Source of the DNA: Streptomyces sp. 840.1
GTDB lineage: Bacteria; Actinomycetota; Actinomycetes; Streptomycetales; Streptomycetaceae
Length of the DNA stretch: 64,000 nucleotides
NCBI RefSeq assembly: GCF_003751445.1
Contig: NZ_RJUU01000001.1
Span: 4,593,001 to 4,657,000, forward strand
Direction of reading: 5' to 3'
Shown: piece after piece, positions 28,148-38,623 of the stretch
How the letters are laid out: every line of letters starts with the position of its first letter
Numbering within the stretch: position 1 is the stretch's first letter
Notes under the pieces: generated by a model
What the model saw: the letters and a program-made list of their open reading frames with translations, nothing else
Databases searched by the model: none
Told to the model about the DNA's origin: nothing
Made by a program: the position numbers and the translations under genes

Positions 28148-29337
28148 GGCCGCACCGCCGGCGCGCAGGTGCGGAGGTCCCGGTGCCCGGCGTCGTCGCC
28201 GGCGCTCCCACCGGGCGGGGGCGTCCCGTCGCCGGGGCCGGGGCCGGGGGGCCGCTGGGCGTCCCGTTCGTCCGGATCGGCCGGGGTGAGCAGTTCCGCG
28301 ATGTCCAGGACGTGGTGGCCGCGCATCGAGGGGAGGCAGCTGCCCCGGACCGGGCCGATCGCGTCGGCCCAGTGCGCGGGGATGGCCGAGGCCCCGTGCA
28401 GCGCCCCGGCGAGCGCGCCCGCCACCGCGGCCGTGGTGTCGGCGTCGCGGCCCATGTTGACCGCGGTCAGCACCGCCGTGCGGAAGTCTCCGCGCGCCGC
28501 GGCGAACGCCCCGAAGGCCAGCCCGACCGCCTCGGGGGCCAGGTCCGTCCAGGGGTAGCCGCCGACGACGACGGCCGAGCGCACCGCGCGTTCCATGGAA
28601 AGCCGGTCGGGGTACGGGCGCTGGGCGGCGGTCACCGCGCGGCGCAGCGAACGCGCCGTCCAGGAGTCCATCGGTACGACGGAGAGCGCGGCGGCGATCA
28701 CGGAGGTGACCCCGGACCCCGTCATGGCGGCCGCGACCCCGGCCGCCACCGCCTGGCCACCGTAGATGCCCTCGCCCTCGTGGCTGACCCGGCCGTCCAC
28801 CGCGACCAGCCGGGCCGCCTCGGCGGGCCGGCCCGCGGCGAAGACCCCGAACGGCGCCGCCCGCATCGCCAGCCCGTCGCTCCAGGCGTGCCGGTGCTGG
28901 GCGGAGATCGGGGCGGCCAGTCCCCGGCGCAGGTTCTCCAGCGTGCCGCGCTCGCTGAAGCCGGCGCCCCGGAAGGGCCCCTCGTCCAGGTCCGCGATCC
29001 ACAGCCGCCAGGCCCGCTCGACGTGGGTCACGGTGAGCGCCGAGCCGTGCCGGGCCAGCAGCAGTCCGGAGAAGATCGCGTACTCGGTGTCGTCGGTGCC
29101 CGCCGGGTCGTCGCTCACGAAGCCCTCGATCCGGCCCCAGCGGCGGCGGATCTCGGAGGGCCGCATGTTCTCCGCGGGGGCGCCCAGCGCGTCGCCGACC
29201 GCGAGGCCGAGGAGCGAGCCCCTGGCCCGGTCGGCCGGGCCGCCCCGGACCGTTTCGCCGGGGGCCGGTGCCCCTCGGACCGCCGCCCGCGTGCCGCCCG
29301 CCCGCGGTCCTGCCGGATTTCCTGCGATCAGCTCCAT
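28144..29337 (-). CDS. ADP-ribosylglycohydrolase family protein 4
   Basis: A 397-residue DraG-fold protein and first gene of the minus-strand operon. ARGSLLGLAVGDALGAPAENMRPSE opens the domain, GTDDTEYAIFSGLLLARHG gives the first metal ligands and NMGRDADTTAAVAGALAGALHG the second, so the site is complete. I prefer ATG 29337, preceded by GAAGGG at 8 bp; an in-frame GTG at 29394 would add 19 residues. The C-terminus has a Pro/Gly-rich tail. Its upstream region is shared with the divergent VIT1-type gene. Confidence 0.85.
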   Translation of the reverse strand: MELIAGNPAGPRAGGTRAAVRGAPAPGETVRGGPADRARGSLLGLAVGDALGAPAENMRPSEIRRRWGRIEGFVSDDPAGTDDTEYAIFSGLLLARHGSALTVTHVERAWRLWIADLDEGPFRGAGFSERGTLENLRRGLAAPISAQHRHAWSDGLAMRAAPFGVFAAGRPAEAARLVAVDGRVSHEGEGIYGGQAVAAGVAAAMTGSGVTSVIAAALSVVPMDSWTARSLRRAVTAAQRPYPDRLSMERAVRSAVVVGGYPWTDLAPEAVGLAFGAFAAARGDFRTAVLTAVNMGRDADTTAAVAGALAGALHGASAIPAHWADAIGPVRGSCLPSMRGHHVLDIAELLTPADPDERDAQRPPGPGPGDGTPPPGGSAGDDAGHRDLRTCAPAVRP

Positions 29338-29456
29338 CGCGTCGACCCTTCGCTCGTACCGAGCCAGTTCTCGTACCTGTGGGATCTGTGCCACGCGGAG
29401 ACAGGACAGAGGCCGTTAATCACAACAAAAGGGCCACTCGGATGACGGCCTTCGGA

Positions 29457-29516
29457 CAGCAAGGCAAGCCGTACCTATGTGGTCACGGACAGTGGTAAGT
29501 ACGGCCTTCCTTGCTG
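29457..29516. promoter_or_regulatory. Inverted repeat between divergent units
   Basis: CAGCAAGGCAAGCCGTAC (29457-29474) and 29499-29516 form an 18-bp inverted repeat with two mismatched positions and a 24-bp spacer, in the 264-bp gap between the ADP-ribosylglycohydrolase operon and the VIT1-type gene. It may be a two-site operator or a hairpin; the binding protein is unknown. Confidence 0.5.
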
Positions 29517-29601
29517 GCGGGAGCCATTTTTCGTGCGTATTTTCGAGTGTGTCGAACGGGGTCGGAGCGGCTGAACACCGCTCCGGGAGAAGGGGAGAGC
29601 T

Positions 29602-30336
29602 GTGTCCATCATCGAGACCGACGCCGTACTGCACGAGGCGCACCGCGACAACCACACCCACCGCGATGTGAACGGTGGCTGGCTGCGGCCCGCGGTGTTC
29701 GGCGCCATGGACGGCCTCGTCTCGAACCTCGCCCTGATGACCGGGGTCGCGGGCGGTGACGTCTCGCACCGGACGATCGTGATCACCGGGCTGGCGGGTC
29801 TGGCCGCCGGTGCCTTCTCGATGGCGGCCGGCGAGTACACCTCCGTCGCCTCGCAGCGCGAGCTGGTGGAGGCCGAACTCGACGTCGAGCGGCGGGAGTT
29901 GCGCAAGCACCCGCTGGACGAGGAACGGGAGCTCGCCGCGCTCTACGAGTCCCGGGGCGTCGAGTCCGCCCTCGCCCGCGAGGTCGCCCGGCAGCTGTCG
30001 CGCGACCCGGAGCAGGCCCTGGAGATCCACGCCCGCGAGGAGCTCGGCATCGATCCGGGCGACCTGCCCTCGCCGCTGGTGGCCGCCGTCTCCTCGTTCG
30101 GTGCCTTCGCGCTGGGTGCCCTGCTGCCGCTGCTGCCCTACCTGCTCGGCGCGGACGCGCTGTGGCCGGCCGTGCTGCTGGCCCTGATCGGTCTCTTCGG
30201 CTGCGGCGCGGTGGTGGCCCGGGTCACGGCCCGCAGCTGGTGGTTCAGCGGACTGCGCCAGCTGGTGCTCGGCGGCGCGGCGGCCGCGCTCACCTACGGC
30301 CTGGGCATGCTCTTCGGCGTCGCCGTCGGCGGCTGA
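29602..30336 (+). CDS. VIT1/CCC1-family iron or manganese transporter
   Basis: A 244-residue membrane protein of the VIT family. DVNGGWLRPAVFGAMDGLVSNLALMTGVAG and GAFSMAAGEYTSVASQREL are hallmark segments, and a charged cytosolic loop of about 90 residues (ERRELRKHPLDEERELAALY, EIHAREELGIDP) carries the Glu residues used to bind metal. Three C-terminal membrane segments follow. The start is GTG 29602 with GGGGAG 6 bp upstream. It probably moves Fe2+ or Mn2+; direction is not clear in bacteria. Confidence 0.88.
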   Translation: MSIIETDAVLHEAHRDNHTHRDVNGGWLRPAVFGAMDGLVSNLALMTGVAGGDVSHRTIVITGLAGLAAGAFSMAAGEYTSVASQRELVEAELDVERRELRKHPLDEERELAALYESRGVESALAREVARQLSRDPEQALEIHAREELGIDPGDLPSPLVAAVSSFGAFALGALLPLLPYLLGADALWPAVLLALIGLFGCGAVVARVTARSWWFSGLRQLVLGGAAAALTYGLGMLFGVAVGG

Positions 30337-30354
30337 GCCGTCCGCGCGCAGACC

Positions 30355-30388
30355 ACGGGCCGGGATCGGAACCACGATCCCGGCCCGT
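30355..30388 (+). terminator. Terminator after the VIT1-type gene
   Basis: A 14-bp perfect stem (30355-30368 ACGGGCCGGGATCG with 30375-30388) around a 6-nt loop, 18 bp after the stop codon. Confidence 0.8.
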
Positions 30389-30751
30389 AACGTGCGCGCC
30401 ATCCGTGTGACGTACGTCCTGATCACCGTCACTGGGCGGAACGGTCCCGCGCGACGTAAAATGAGACTCTATGCAGGGCTACACATAAGTAGTCGTTACC
30501 CGGCGGTTTCGTTTGTGCTTCCGCCGGGCATGAGCCGTAGACACCGCAGGCAACGACGCCTGCTCTCTGCGGTCTCCCGGGCGCCGATCCTCCGACTGCG
30601 ACCCCCTCCACCGCCATCCGCGGTGTCCGTATGTTGGAACGAGCTATCCGCTTCTTGAGAAGCGTCCCATCATGTAATCTGCACGAAATTTCGCAGAGGG
30701 CCAACGTCGTCCCTCGGCTGCTCATATGCCACGACGACGACGGGAGAGCCG
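30389..30751 (+). promoter_or_regulatory. Long leader/promoter region of gltBD
   Basis: These 363 bp hold no convincing gene. They contain the less GC-rich ACGTAAAATGAGACT (around 30456), which may include a -10 element, a hairpin with 8-bp arms CCCGGCGG (30499-30506) and CCGCCGGG (30521-30528), and a 10-bp perfect palindrome CGAAATTTCG at 30684-30693, about 60 bp before gltB. A nitrogen-responsive operator or long 5' UTR is plausible. I do not recognise a known riboswitch. Confidence 0.45.
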
Positions 30752-33700
30752 ATGCGCACCGACGCCTGGTCGCCCATGGACGGTCGCCCCGCCCAGCAGG
30801 GGCTCTACGACCCCCGCAACGAGCACGACGCCTGCGGTGTCGGGTTCGTCGCCACTCTGACCGGTGTGGCAGGCCACGAGCTGGTCGAGCAGGCGCTGAC
30901 CGTACTGCGCAACCTCGAACACCGCGGCGCCACCGGGTCCGAGCCCGACTCCGGTGACGGAGCCGGAATCCTGCTCCAGGTACCGGACGCCTTCCTGCGC
31001 GCAGAGGTCCCCTTCGACCTCCCCGAGGCCGGTGCCTACGCCGTCGGCATCGCGTTCCTGCCCGCGGACGACTCCACAGCGGCCGTCAAGGGTCTTGAGA
31101 AGATCGCCGCCGAAGAAGGCCTGAAGGTCCTCGGCTGGCGCGACGTCCCGGTCACCCCCGGCATCCTCGGCAAGGGCGCCCGCGCCACCATGCCCGAGTT
31201 CCGCCAGCTCTTCGTCGCGGACGGCGAGAGCAGCGGCATCGTCCTGGACCGCAAGGCCTTCGTGCTGCGCAAGCGCGCCGAGCGTGAGACCGGGGTCTAC
31301 TTCCCGTCGCTCTCCGCCCGCACGGTCGTCTACAAGGGCATGCTCACCACCGGGCAGCTGGAGCCGTTCTTCCCGGACCTCTCCGACGCCCGGTTCGCCA
31401 CCACGGTCGCCCTCGTCCACTCGCGCTTCTCCACCAACACCTTCCCGAGCTGGCCGCTCGCCCACCCCTACCGCTTCGTCGCGCACAACGGCGAGATCAA
31501 CACGGTCAAGGGCAACCGCAACTGGATGAAGGCCCGCGAGTCCCAGCTCGCCTCCAGCCTCTTCGGTACGGAGCAGCTGGACCGGATCTTCCCCGTCTGC
31601 ACCCCGGACGCCTCCGACTCGGCCTCCTTCGACGAGGTCCTGGAGCTGCTCCACCTCGGCGGCCGCTCGCTGCCGCACTCGGTGCTGATGATGGTCCCCG
31701 AGGCGTGGGAGAACCACGACTCCATGGACCCGGCCCGGCGCGCCTTCTACCAGTACCACTCCACGATGATGGAGCCCTGGGACGGCCCGGCCTGCGTCAC
31801 CTTCACCGACGGCGTCCAGGTCGGCGCGGTCCTCGACCGCAACGGTCTGCGCCCCGGCCGCTACTGGGTCACCGACGACGGTCTCGTCGTGCTCTCCTCG
31901 GAGGTCGGCGTTCTGGACATCGACCCCGCCAAGGTCGTCCGCAAGGGCCGCCTGCAGCCCGGCAAGATGTTCCTCGTCGACACCGCCGAGCACCGCATCA
32001 TCGAGGACGACGAGATCAAGGCGTCCCTCGCCGCCGAGCAGCCCTACCAGGAGTGGCTGGAGACCGGCGAGATCGAGCTGGAGGACCTCCCCGAGCGGGA
32101 GCACATCGTGCACACGCACGCCTCCGTCACCCGCCGCCAGCAGACCTTCGGCTACACCGAGGAAGAGCTGCGCGTCATCCTCGCCCCGATGGCCCGCACC
32201 GCCGGCGAACCGCTCGGCTCCATGGGCACCGACTCGCCGATCGCCGCGCTGTCCGCCCGGCCCCGGCTGCTCTTCGACTACTTCACCCAGCTGTTCGCGC
32301 AGGTCACCAACCCGCCGCTGGACGCCATCCGCGAGGAGCTCGTCACCTCGCTGCGCTCCACGCTCGGCCCGGCCGGCAACATCCTGGAGCCGACCGCCGC
32401 GGCCTGCCGCAGCGTCACGCTGCCGTTCCCGGTGATCGACAACGACGAGCTGGCCAAGCTCATACACATCAACGCCGACGGCGACATGCCGGGCATGAAG
32501 GCCGCCACGCTCTCCGGCCTCTACCGGGTCGGCGGCGGCGGCGAGTCCCTCGCCGCCCGGATCGACGAGATCTGTACGGAGGTCGACGCCGCCATAGAGG
32601 ACGGTGCCCGCCTCATCGTCCTGTCCGACCGGCACTCCGACGCCGAGCACGCGCCGATCCCCTCGCTGCTGCTCACCTCGGCCGTCCACCACCACCTCAT
32701 CCGCACCAAGCAGCGCACCCAGGTGGGCCTGCTGGTCGAGGCCGGTGACGTCCGCGAGGTCCACCACGTCGCGCTGCTGATCGGCTTCGGCGCCGCCGCG
32801 GTCAACCCGTACCTGGCCATGGAGTCCGTCGAGGACCTGGTCCGGGCCGGCACCTTCATCGAGGGCATCGAGGCCGAGCAGGCCATCCGCAACCTCATCT
32901 ACGCACTGGGCAAGGGCGTCCTGAAGGTGATGTCCAAGATGGGCATCTCCACCGTCGCCTCCTACCGGGGCGCCCAGGTCTTCGAGGCCGTCGGCCTCGA
33001 CCAGTCCTTCGTCGACCGGTACTTCAACGGCACCACCACCAAGATCGGCGGCGCCGGACTCGACGTCGTCGCCAAGGAGGTCGCCGCCCGGCACGCCAAG
33101 GGCTACCCGGCCACGGGCATCTCCGCCTCGCACCGCGCGCTGGAGATCGGCGGCGAGTACCAGTGGCGCCGCGAGGGCGAACCGCACCTGTTCGACCCGG
33201 ACACGGTCTTCCGCCTCCAGCACGCCACCCGCAACCGCCGCTACGACATCTTCAAGCAGTACACGGAGCGGGTGAACGAGCAGTCCGAGCGCCTGATGAC
33301 GCTCCGCGGCCTGTTCGGCTTCACCTCGGACCGCGAGGCCATCGACATCGACGAGGTCGAGTCCGTCTCCGACCTCGTCAAGCGCTTCTCGACCGGCGCC
33401 ATGTCCTACGGCTCGATCTCCCGCGAGGCGCACGAGACCCTCGCCATCGCCATGAACCAGCTGGGCGGCAAGTCCAACACCGGTGAGGGCGGCGAGGACG
33501 CCGACCGGCTCTACGACCCGGCGCGCCGCTCCTCCATCAAGCAGGTCGCCTCCGGCCGCTTCGGTGTCACCAGCGAGTACCTGGTCAACGCGGACGACAT
33601 CCAGATCAAGATGGCGCAGGGCGCCAAGCCCGGCGAGGGCGGCCAGCTGCCCGGCCACAAGGTCTACCCGTGGGTCGCCAAGACCCGGCACTCCACCCCC

Positions 33701-35311
33701 GGCGTCGGCCTGATCTCCCCGCCGCCGCACCACGACATCTACTCCATCGAGGACCTGGCTCAGCTGATCCACGACCTCAAGAACGCCAACCCGGCGGCCC
33801 GCATCCACGTGAAGCTGGTCTCCGAGGTCGGCGTCGGCACGGTCGCCGCCGGTGTCTCCAAGGCGCACGCGGACGTCGTCCTGATCTCCGGCCACGACGG
33901 CGGAACGGGCGCCTCCCCGCTCACCTCCCTGAAGCACGCGGGCGGCCCCTGGGAGCTCGGCCTCGCCGAGACCCAGCAGACGCTGCTGCTCAACGGCCTG
34001 CGCGACCGCATCGTCGTGCAGACCGACGGCCAGCTCAAGACCGGCCGCGACGTCGTCATCGCCGCACTGCTGGGCGCCGAGGAGTTCGGTTTCGCGACCG
34101 CGCCACTCGTCGTCTCCGGCTGCGTCATGATGCGCGTCTGCCACCTGGACACCTGCCCCGTCGGCATCGCCACCCAGAACCCGGTCCTGCGGAGTCGCTT
34201 CTCCGGCAAGGCCGAGTACATCGTCAACTTCTTCGAGTTCATCGCCCAGGAAGTCCGCGAGATCCTCGCCGAGCTCGGCTTCCGTACGATCGAGGAGGCC
34301 GTCGGCCACGCCGAGCTGCTCGACACCGACCGGGCGGTCACGCACTGGAAGGCGCAGGGCCTCGACCTCGCCCCGCTGTTCCACGTCCCCGAGCTGGCCG
34401 ACGGCGCCGTCCGTCACCAGATCGCCGAGCAGGACCACGGGCTGGACAAGGCGCTGGACAACGAGCTGATCAAGCTCGCCTCCGACGCCCTGAAGGCCGA
34501 CAGCGCCGAGGCCGCCCAGCCGGTCCGCGCGCAGATCGCGATCCGCAACATCAACCGGACCGTCGGCACCATGCTCGGCCACGAGGTCACGAAGAAGTTC
34601 GGCGGTGCGGGCCTGCCCGACGACACCATCGACATCACCTTCACCGGCTCCGCCGGCCAGTCTTTCGGTGCCTTCCTCCCCGGCGGCGTCACGCTGCGCC
34701 TGGAGGGCGACGCCAACGACTACGTCGGCAAGGGCCTCTCCGGCGGCCGCGTCATCGTCCGCCCGGACCGGGGCGCCGACCACCTCGCGGAGTACTCCAC
34801 CATCGCGGGCAACACCATCGCCTACGGCGCCACCGGCGGCGAACTGTTCCTGCGCGGCCGTACCGGCGAGCGCTTCTGCGTCCGCAACTCCGGCGCCACG
34901 GTCGTCTCGGAGGGCGTGGGAGACCACGGCTGCGAGTACATGACCGGCGGACACGCCGTCGTGCTCGGTGAGACCGGGCGCAACTTCGCGGCCGGCATGT
35001 CGGGCGGCGTCGCCTACGTCATCGACCTGAAGCGCGACCACGTCAACGCCGGGAACCTCGGCGCGGTCGAGGAGCTCTCCGACACCGACCGGCAGTGGCT
35101 GCACGATGTCGTGCGCCACCACCAGGAGGAGACCGGATCCACGGTCGCCGAGAAGCTCCTCGCCGAGTGGGACACCGCCGTGACCCGCTTCAGCAAGATC
35201 ATCCCGTCCACCTACAAGGCAGTGCTCGCCGCCAAGGACGCCGCTGAGCTCGCCGGTCTCTCCGAGCAGGAGACCACCGAGAAGATGATGGAGGCGGCGA
35301 CCAATGGCTGA
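30752..35311 (+). CDS. gltB: Glutamate synthase (NADPH/NADH), large subunit
   Basis: A 1519-residue GOGAT alpha chain making glutamate from glutamine and 2-oxoglutarate. The N-terminal class II amidotransferase begins after a propeptide, with the nucleophile Cys in [11 protein letters not shown] (about residue 28). The central and FMN-binding synthase domains follow ([33 protein letters not shown]), then the 3Fe-4S ligands in [19 protein letters not shown] and a C-terminal beta-helix domain. GGGAGAG lies before ATG 30752. It overlaps gltD by 8 bp. Confidence 0.97.
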   Translation: MRTDAWSPMDGRPAQQGLYDPRNEHDACGVGFVATLTGVAGHELVEQALTVLRNLEHRGATGSEPDSGDGAGILLQVPDAFLRAEVPFDLPEAGAYAVGIAFLPADDSTAAVKGLEKIAAEEGLKVLGWRDVPVTPGILGKGARATMPEFRQLFVADGESSGIVLDRKAFVLRKRAERETGVYFPSLSARTVVYKGMLTTGQLEPFFPDLSDARFATTVALVHSRFSTNTFPSWPLAHPYRFVAHNGEINTVKGNRNWMKARESQLASSLFGTEQLDRIFPVCTPDASDSASFDEVLELLHLGGRSLPHSVLMMVPEAWENHDSMDPARRAFYQYHSTMMEPWDGPACVTFTDGVQVGAVLDRNGLRPGRYWVTDDGLVVLSSEVGVLDIDPAKVVRKGRLQPGKMFLVDTAEHRIIEDDEIKASLAAEQPYQEWLETGEIELEDLPEREHIVHTHASVTRRQQTFGYTEEELRVILAPMARTAGEPLGSMGTDSPIAALSARPRLLFDYFTQLFAQVTNPPLDAIREELVTSLRSTLGPAGNILEPTAAACRSVTLPFPVIDNDELAKLIHINADGDMPGMKAATLSGLYRVGGGGESLAARIDEICTEVDAAIEDGARLIVLSDRHSDAEHAPIPSLLLTSAVHHHLIRTKQRTQVGLLVEAGDVREVHHVALLIGFGAAAVNPYLAMESVEDLVRAGTFIEGIEAEQAIRNLIYALGKGVLKVMSKMGISTVASYRGAQVFEAVGLDQSFVDRYFNGTTTKIGGAGLDVVAKEVAARHAKGYPATGISASHRALEIGGEYQWRREGEPHLFDPDTVFRLQHATRNRRYDIFKQYTERVNEQSERLMTLRGLFGFTSDREAIDIDEVESVSDLVKRFSTGAMSYGSISREAHETLAIAMNQLGGKSNTGEGGEDADRLYDPARRSSIKQVASGRFGVTSEYLVNADDIQIKMAQGAKPGEGGQLPGHKVYPWVAKTRHSTPGVGLISPPPHHDIYSIEDLAQLIHDLKNANPAARIHVKLVSEVGVGTVAAGVSKAHADVVLISGHDGGTGASPLTSLKHAGGPWELGLAETQQTLLLNGLRDRIVVQTDGQLKTGRDVVIAALLGAEEFGFATAPLVVSGCVMMRVCHLDTCPVGIATQNPVLRSRFSGKAEYIVNFFEFIAQEVREILAELGFRTIEEAVGHAELLDTDRAVTHWKAQGLDLAPLFHVPELADGAVRHQIAEQDHGLDKALDNELIKLASDALKADSAEAAQPVRAQIAIRNINRTVGTMLGHEVTKKFGGAGLPDDTIDITFTGSAGQSFGAFLPGGVTLRLEGDANDYVGKGLSGGRVIVRPDRGADHLAEYSTIAGNTIAYGATGGELFLRGRTGERFCVRNSGATVVSEGVGDHGCEYMTGGHAVVLGETGRNFAAGMSGGVAYVIDLKRDHVNAGNLGAVEELSDTDRQWLHDVVRHHQEETGSTVAEKLLAEWDTAVTRFSKIIPSTYKAVLAAKDAAELAGLSEQETTEKMMEAATNG

Positions 35312-36764
35312 CCCCAAGGGCTTCCTGACCACCGGCCGCGAGGTCGCCCAGACCCGCCCCGTCGACGAGCGCGTCAAGGACTGGAACGAGGTCTACGTTC
35401 CGGGCTCGCTGCTCCCGATCATCAGCAAGCAGGCCGGCCGCTGCATGGACTGCGGCATCCCGTTCTGCCACCAGGGCTGTCCGCTCGGAAACCTCATCCC
35501 CGAGTGGAACGACTACGCCTACCGCGAGGACTGGACCGCCGCGTCCGAGCGCCTGCACGCCACGAACAACTTCCCGGAGTTCACCGGGCGGCTCTGCCCC
35601 GCCCCGTGCGAGTCGGCGTGCGTGCTCGGCATCAACCAGCCGGCCGTCACCATCAAGAACGTCGAAGTCTCCATCATCGACCAGGCGTGGGACCGGGGCG
35701 ACGTCACGCCGCAGCCGCCCGAGCGCCTCTCCGGCAAGACCGTCGCCGTCATCGGCTCCGGTCCGGCCGGGCTCGCCGCCGCCCAGCAGCTGACCCGGGC
35801 CGGCCACACGGTCGCCGTCTACGAGCGCGCGGACCGCATCGGGGGACTCCTCCGGTACGGCATCCCCGAGTTCAAGATGGAGAAGTCGCACATCAACCGC
35901 CGCATCGAGCAGATGCGCGCGGAGGGCACCAAGTTCCGCACCGAGGTCGAGGTCGGCAAGGACGTCGACGCAGCCAAGCTGCGCCGCCGCTACGACGCCG
36001 TCGTCATCGCCGCCGGTGCCACCGTCTCCCGCGACCTGCCCGTCCCGGGCCGTGAGCTGAACGGTGTGCACTTCGCGATGGAGTACCTGCCGCTCGCCAA
36101 CAAGGTGCAGGAGGGCGACCTGACGGTCTCCCCGATCACCGCCGAGGGCAAGCACGTCGTCGTCATCGGCGGCGGCGACACCGGCGCCGACTGCGTCGGC
36201 ACCGCCCACCGGCAGGGCGCGCTCTCCGTCACCCAGCTGGAGATCATGCCCCGGCCGGGCGAGGACCGGAACGCCAACCAGCCCTGGCCGACCTTCCCGA
36301 TGCTCTACAAGGTCACCTCCGCGCACGAGGAGGGCGGCGAGCGGATCTACTCCGTCTCCACCACCCACTTCGAGGGCGACGAGGACGGCAACGTCCAGTC
36401 GCTCCACCTCATCGAGGTGGAGTTCAAGGACGGCAAGCTGGAGCAGAAGACCGGCACCGAGCGCGTGATCCCCGCGCAGCTGGTCACCCTCGCCATGGGC
36501 TTCACCGGCACCGACCAGGCCAACGGTCTGGTCCAGCAGTTCGGCCTGGAACTGGATGCCCGTGGCAACGTCGCCCGCGACGACCAGTACGCTACGAACG
36601 TCGACGGGGTCTTCGTTGCCGGTGACGCCGGCCGGGGCCAGTCCCTCATCGTGTGGGCCATCGCCGAGGGCCGCTCCGCGGCACGCGGCGTGGACCGCTT
36701 CCTGACCGGGGCCAGCGCACTGCCGGCCCCGATCCGCCCGACGGACCGTTCCATGATGGTCTGA
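35304..36764 (+). CDS. gltD: Glutamate synthase, small subunit
   Basis: A 486-residue GOGAT beta chain that takes electrons from NAD(P)H to GltB. N-terminal Cys sets for two 4Fe-4S clusters are in [18 protein letters not shown] and [14 protein letters not shown]. The FAD-binding GxGxxG is in [16 protein letters not shown], the NAD(P) site in [15 protein letters not shown], and the C-terminal [18 protein letters not shown] closes the FAD site. It starts within gltB (8-bp overlap) and ends before a bidirectional hairpin. Confidence 0.97.
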   Translation: MADPKGFLTTGREVAQTRPVDERVKDWNEVYVPGSLLPIISKQAGRCMDCGIPFCHQGCPLGNLIPEWNDYAYREDWTAASERLHATNNFPEFTGRLCPAPCESACVLGINQPAVTIKNVEVSIIDQAWDRGDVTPQPPERLSGKTVAVIGSGPAGLAAAQQLTRAGHTVAVYERADRIGGLLRYGIPEFKMEKSHINRRIEQMRAEGTKFRTEVEVGKDVDAAKLRRRYDAVVIAAGATVSRDLPVPGRELNGVHFAMEYLPLANKVQEGDLTVSPITAEGKHVVVIGGGDTGADCVGTAHRQGALSVTQLEIMPRPGEDRNANQPWPTFPMLYKVTSAHEEGGERIYSVSTTHFEGDEDGNVQSLHLIEVEFKDGKLEQKTGTERVIPAQLVTLAMGFTGTDQANGLVQQFGLELDARGNVARDDQYATNVDGVFVAGDAGRGQSLIVWAIAEGRSAARGVDRFLTGASALPAPIRPTDRSMMV

Positions 36765-36809
36765 TCACGGCACACAGACGTCCCGTACAACGGCGTACGG
36801 AACTGAACG

Positions 36810-36851
36810 CGGCGCCTGCCCGTCCCCGACCGGACGATTCGGCAGGCGCCG
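36810..36851. terminator. Terminator between gltD and rhomboid gene
   Basis: An 11-bp stem CGGCGCCTGCC (36810-36820) pairs with 36841-36851 around a 20-nt loop; it sits between convergent genes and can serve both. Confidence 0.65.
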
Positions 36852-36882
36852 TGGCGCATCCCGGGGCGGGCGCGCGGCAGGC

Positions 36883-37806
36883 TCAGCCCGTCAGCGCCGA
36901 GGTCTTGAGCACCACCAGCAGCACCAGCACCGCGAACAGCACCACACACCCGGCGGCCTGGACCGCCGTACGGCGCTCCGCCGGGGCGTACGCGTAGACG
37001 ACCGTGACGAGCGCACCGGTCAGCAGCCCGCCCAGATGGCCCTGCCACGAGGTGAACCCGGCCGAGACCACCATCCACACCAGGAACCCGGCCAGGAACC
37101 GGTTCACCGCGCGCATGTCCCGGCCCAGCCGCCGGCTGATGACGTAGAAGGCCGCCGCCAGCCCGAAGACCGCGCCCGAGGCGCCCACCGCGGTGTCCAG
37201 CGGCGCGATCAGGTACACCAGCACCGAACCGCCCAGCGCGGACAGCAGGTACAGCGCCAGGAAGCGGACCCGGCCCAGCTGCTCCTCGACGACCCGGCCC
37301 AGGTTCCACAGCGCGTACATGTTGAAGGCGATGTGCAGCACCCCGAACGGCACCGAGCCGAGGGCGGAGTCGCCGGGCGGCAGGTGCAGGAAGGCGCCGG
37401 TCAGCAGCCGGTACCACTCACCGCCCACCACCCCGGTCACGTCGAAACCGGGGATGCCGCCGCTCTCGTAGACGTACCGGACCCCGTCCGGACCGGTCAG
37501 CTCCGCACCCGTCATCCCGAACCGGTCCACGATCCCCGGGCGCACCAGCTCGGCCAGGTACACCAGGATGTTCAGGCCCATCAGCACACAGGTGACGAGC
37601 GGAACCGCGGTCCGGGCCACCGACCCGCCGAACGCCGTCCGCGCCTGCCGGACGGAGCGCCGCCCCTCCTTCACGCACTCCACGCAGTGGTGGCCGACCG
37701 CCGCCTCGCGCATGCAGTCCGGGCAGATGAAGCGCTCGCAGCGGGTGCAGCTCACATACGTCTCGTACGCGGGATGGCGGTAGCACGTGGTGATGGCGGC
37801 CTCCAT
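36883..37806 (-). CDS. Rhomboid-family intramembrane serine protease with N-terminal zinc-ribbon
   Basis: A 307-residue protein. Residues 8-40 carry paired Cys/His (CYRHPAYETYVSCTRCERF, CPDCMREAAVGHHCVECV) of a B-box-like zinc-binding domain. The rhomboid domain has its catalytic Ser in GASGAVFGLAAA and His in GHLGGLLTGAL; HIAFNMYALWNLG and GEWYRLLTGAFLH are also typical, with about six or seven membrane segments. ATG 37806 has GAAGGAG at 7 bp. It cleaves membrane-spanning substrates, unknown here. This zinc-ribbon/rhomboid layout is common in actinobacteria. Confidence 0.9.
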   Translation of the reverse strand: MEAAITTCYRHPAYETYVSCTRCERFICPDCMREAAVGHHCVECVKEGRRSVRQARTAFGGSVARTAVPLVTCVLMGLNILVYLAELVRPGIVDRFGMTGAELTGPDGVRYVYESGGIPGFDVTGVVGGEWYRLLTGAFLHLPPGDSALGSVPFGVLHIAFNMYALWNLGRVVEEQLGRVRFLALYLLSALGGSVLVYLIAPLDTAVGASGAVFGLAAAFYVISRRLGRDMRAVNRFLAGFLVWMVVSAGFTSWQGHLGGLLTGALVTVVYAYAPAERRTAVQAAGCVVLFAVLVLLVVLKTSALTG

Positions 37807-37951
37807 GGCCGGCTCCTTCATCGGTGAACGGGCAAGAGCGGCCGGTGGGGGGCGGCGGCGATCAAGATAGCGAACCCCCGGGGAGCCGGTTCCATCCGGC
37901 CCCGGACCGTAGGCTCGTCGTCCCTGCCCCCGTCGAACCCGGAGCATTCGC

Positions 37952-38530
37952 ATGACCTCTGAGGCGTTCCGAATCCTGCGCGCGGCGGGCCGGACCCCGG
38001 CCCCCTGGAAGAACGGCGCAGGAGTCACCCGCGAGATCGCCGTGTCGCCCGGTGGGGACGGCGGCGGCTTCGACTGGCGGGTCAGCCTCGCGGACGTGAC
38101 CGAGGACGGGCCGTTCTCCGCGTTCCCCGGCGTGGACCGCACCCTGACCGTGGTGGAGGGCGCCGGGATGGACCTCATGGTGGACGGCGAGCACCACATC
38201 GTCGACGAGCCGTACTGGCCCCACGGCTTCCCGGGCGACGTGGCGACCGACGGACGGCTGCTGGCGGGCCCGGTGCTCAACCTCAACGTGATGTACCGCA
38301 GGGACCGTGCGCGGGCCGAGGTGGCGGTCGTACGCGGCACCGTGCGGCTGACGGCTCCCGAGGGCGGGGCGGTACTGGCCGTGGCGCTGGAGGACGGCGC
38401 CGTCGTCGACGGTACGGACACCGTGCTCGGCCGCTACGACGCGGTGTCGCTGCACGGCCGGGCGTCGTGCGCGCTGCGGACGCACGGGTACGCGGCGCTG
38501 ATCACGCTGTCGGGACCTGGGCCGGCCTGA
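37952..38530 (+). CDS. HutD/Ves family cupin-like protein
   Basis: A 192-residue bicupin of the HutD/Ves family: APWKNGAGVTREIAVSP, DWRVSLADVTEDGPFSAFPGVDRTLTVVEG and GPVLNLNVMYRR are diagnostic. HutD is linked with histidine use in Gram-negative bacteria, but no hut genes lie here. It is divergent from the rhomboid gene, with a 145-bp gap, and no obvious operon partner. Confidence 0.85.
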   Translation: MTSEAFRILRAAGRTPAPWKNGAGVTREIAVSPGGDGGGFDWRVSLADVTEDGPFSAFPGVDRTLTVVEGAGMDLMVDGEHHIVDEPYWPHGFPGDVATDGRLLAGPVLNLNVMYRRDRARAEVAVVRGTVRLTAPEGGAVLAVALEDGAVVDGTDTVLGRYDAVSLHGRASCALRTHGYAALITLSGPGPA

Positions 38531-38583
38531 ACGGCTGCCGAACGGGTGGTCCGGGACGGCCGCCGGCTAAATCCGGTCCCAAA

Positions 38584-38602
38584 CCCGACAGAGGATGTCG
38601 GG
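38584..38602 (+). promoter_or_regulatory. Small hairpin in the leader of the flavin-binding protein gene
   Basis: CCCGACA (38584-38590) and TGTCGGG (38596-38602) form a 7-bp perfect dyad with a 5-bp centre, 21 bp before the ATG. It could be an operator or a translation-controlling hairpin. Confidence 0.4.
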
Positions 38603-38623
38603 ATTAAGGGTTTCGATGAACTC

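Noticed and set aside
30389..30751. Known riboswitch or tRNA in the glt leader
   Set aside because: I could not match the consensus of any riboswitch class and found no cloverleaf or T-loop GTTCGAxTC.
30722..35377. 1551-residue open frame antisense to gltB
   Set aside because: It mirrors the third-position GC bias of gltB; its translation is a low-complexity Gly/Val/Asp/Leu/Arg mix with no domain. The same holds for the long antisense frames at 3346-6282, 19068-21779 and 60711-63464.
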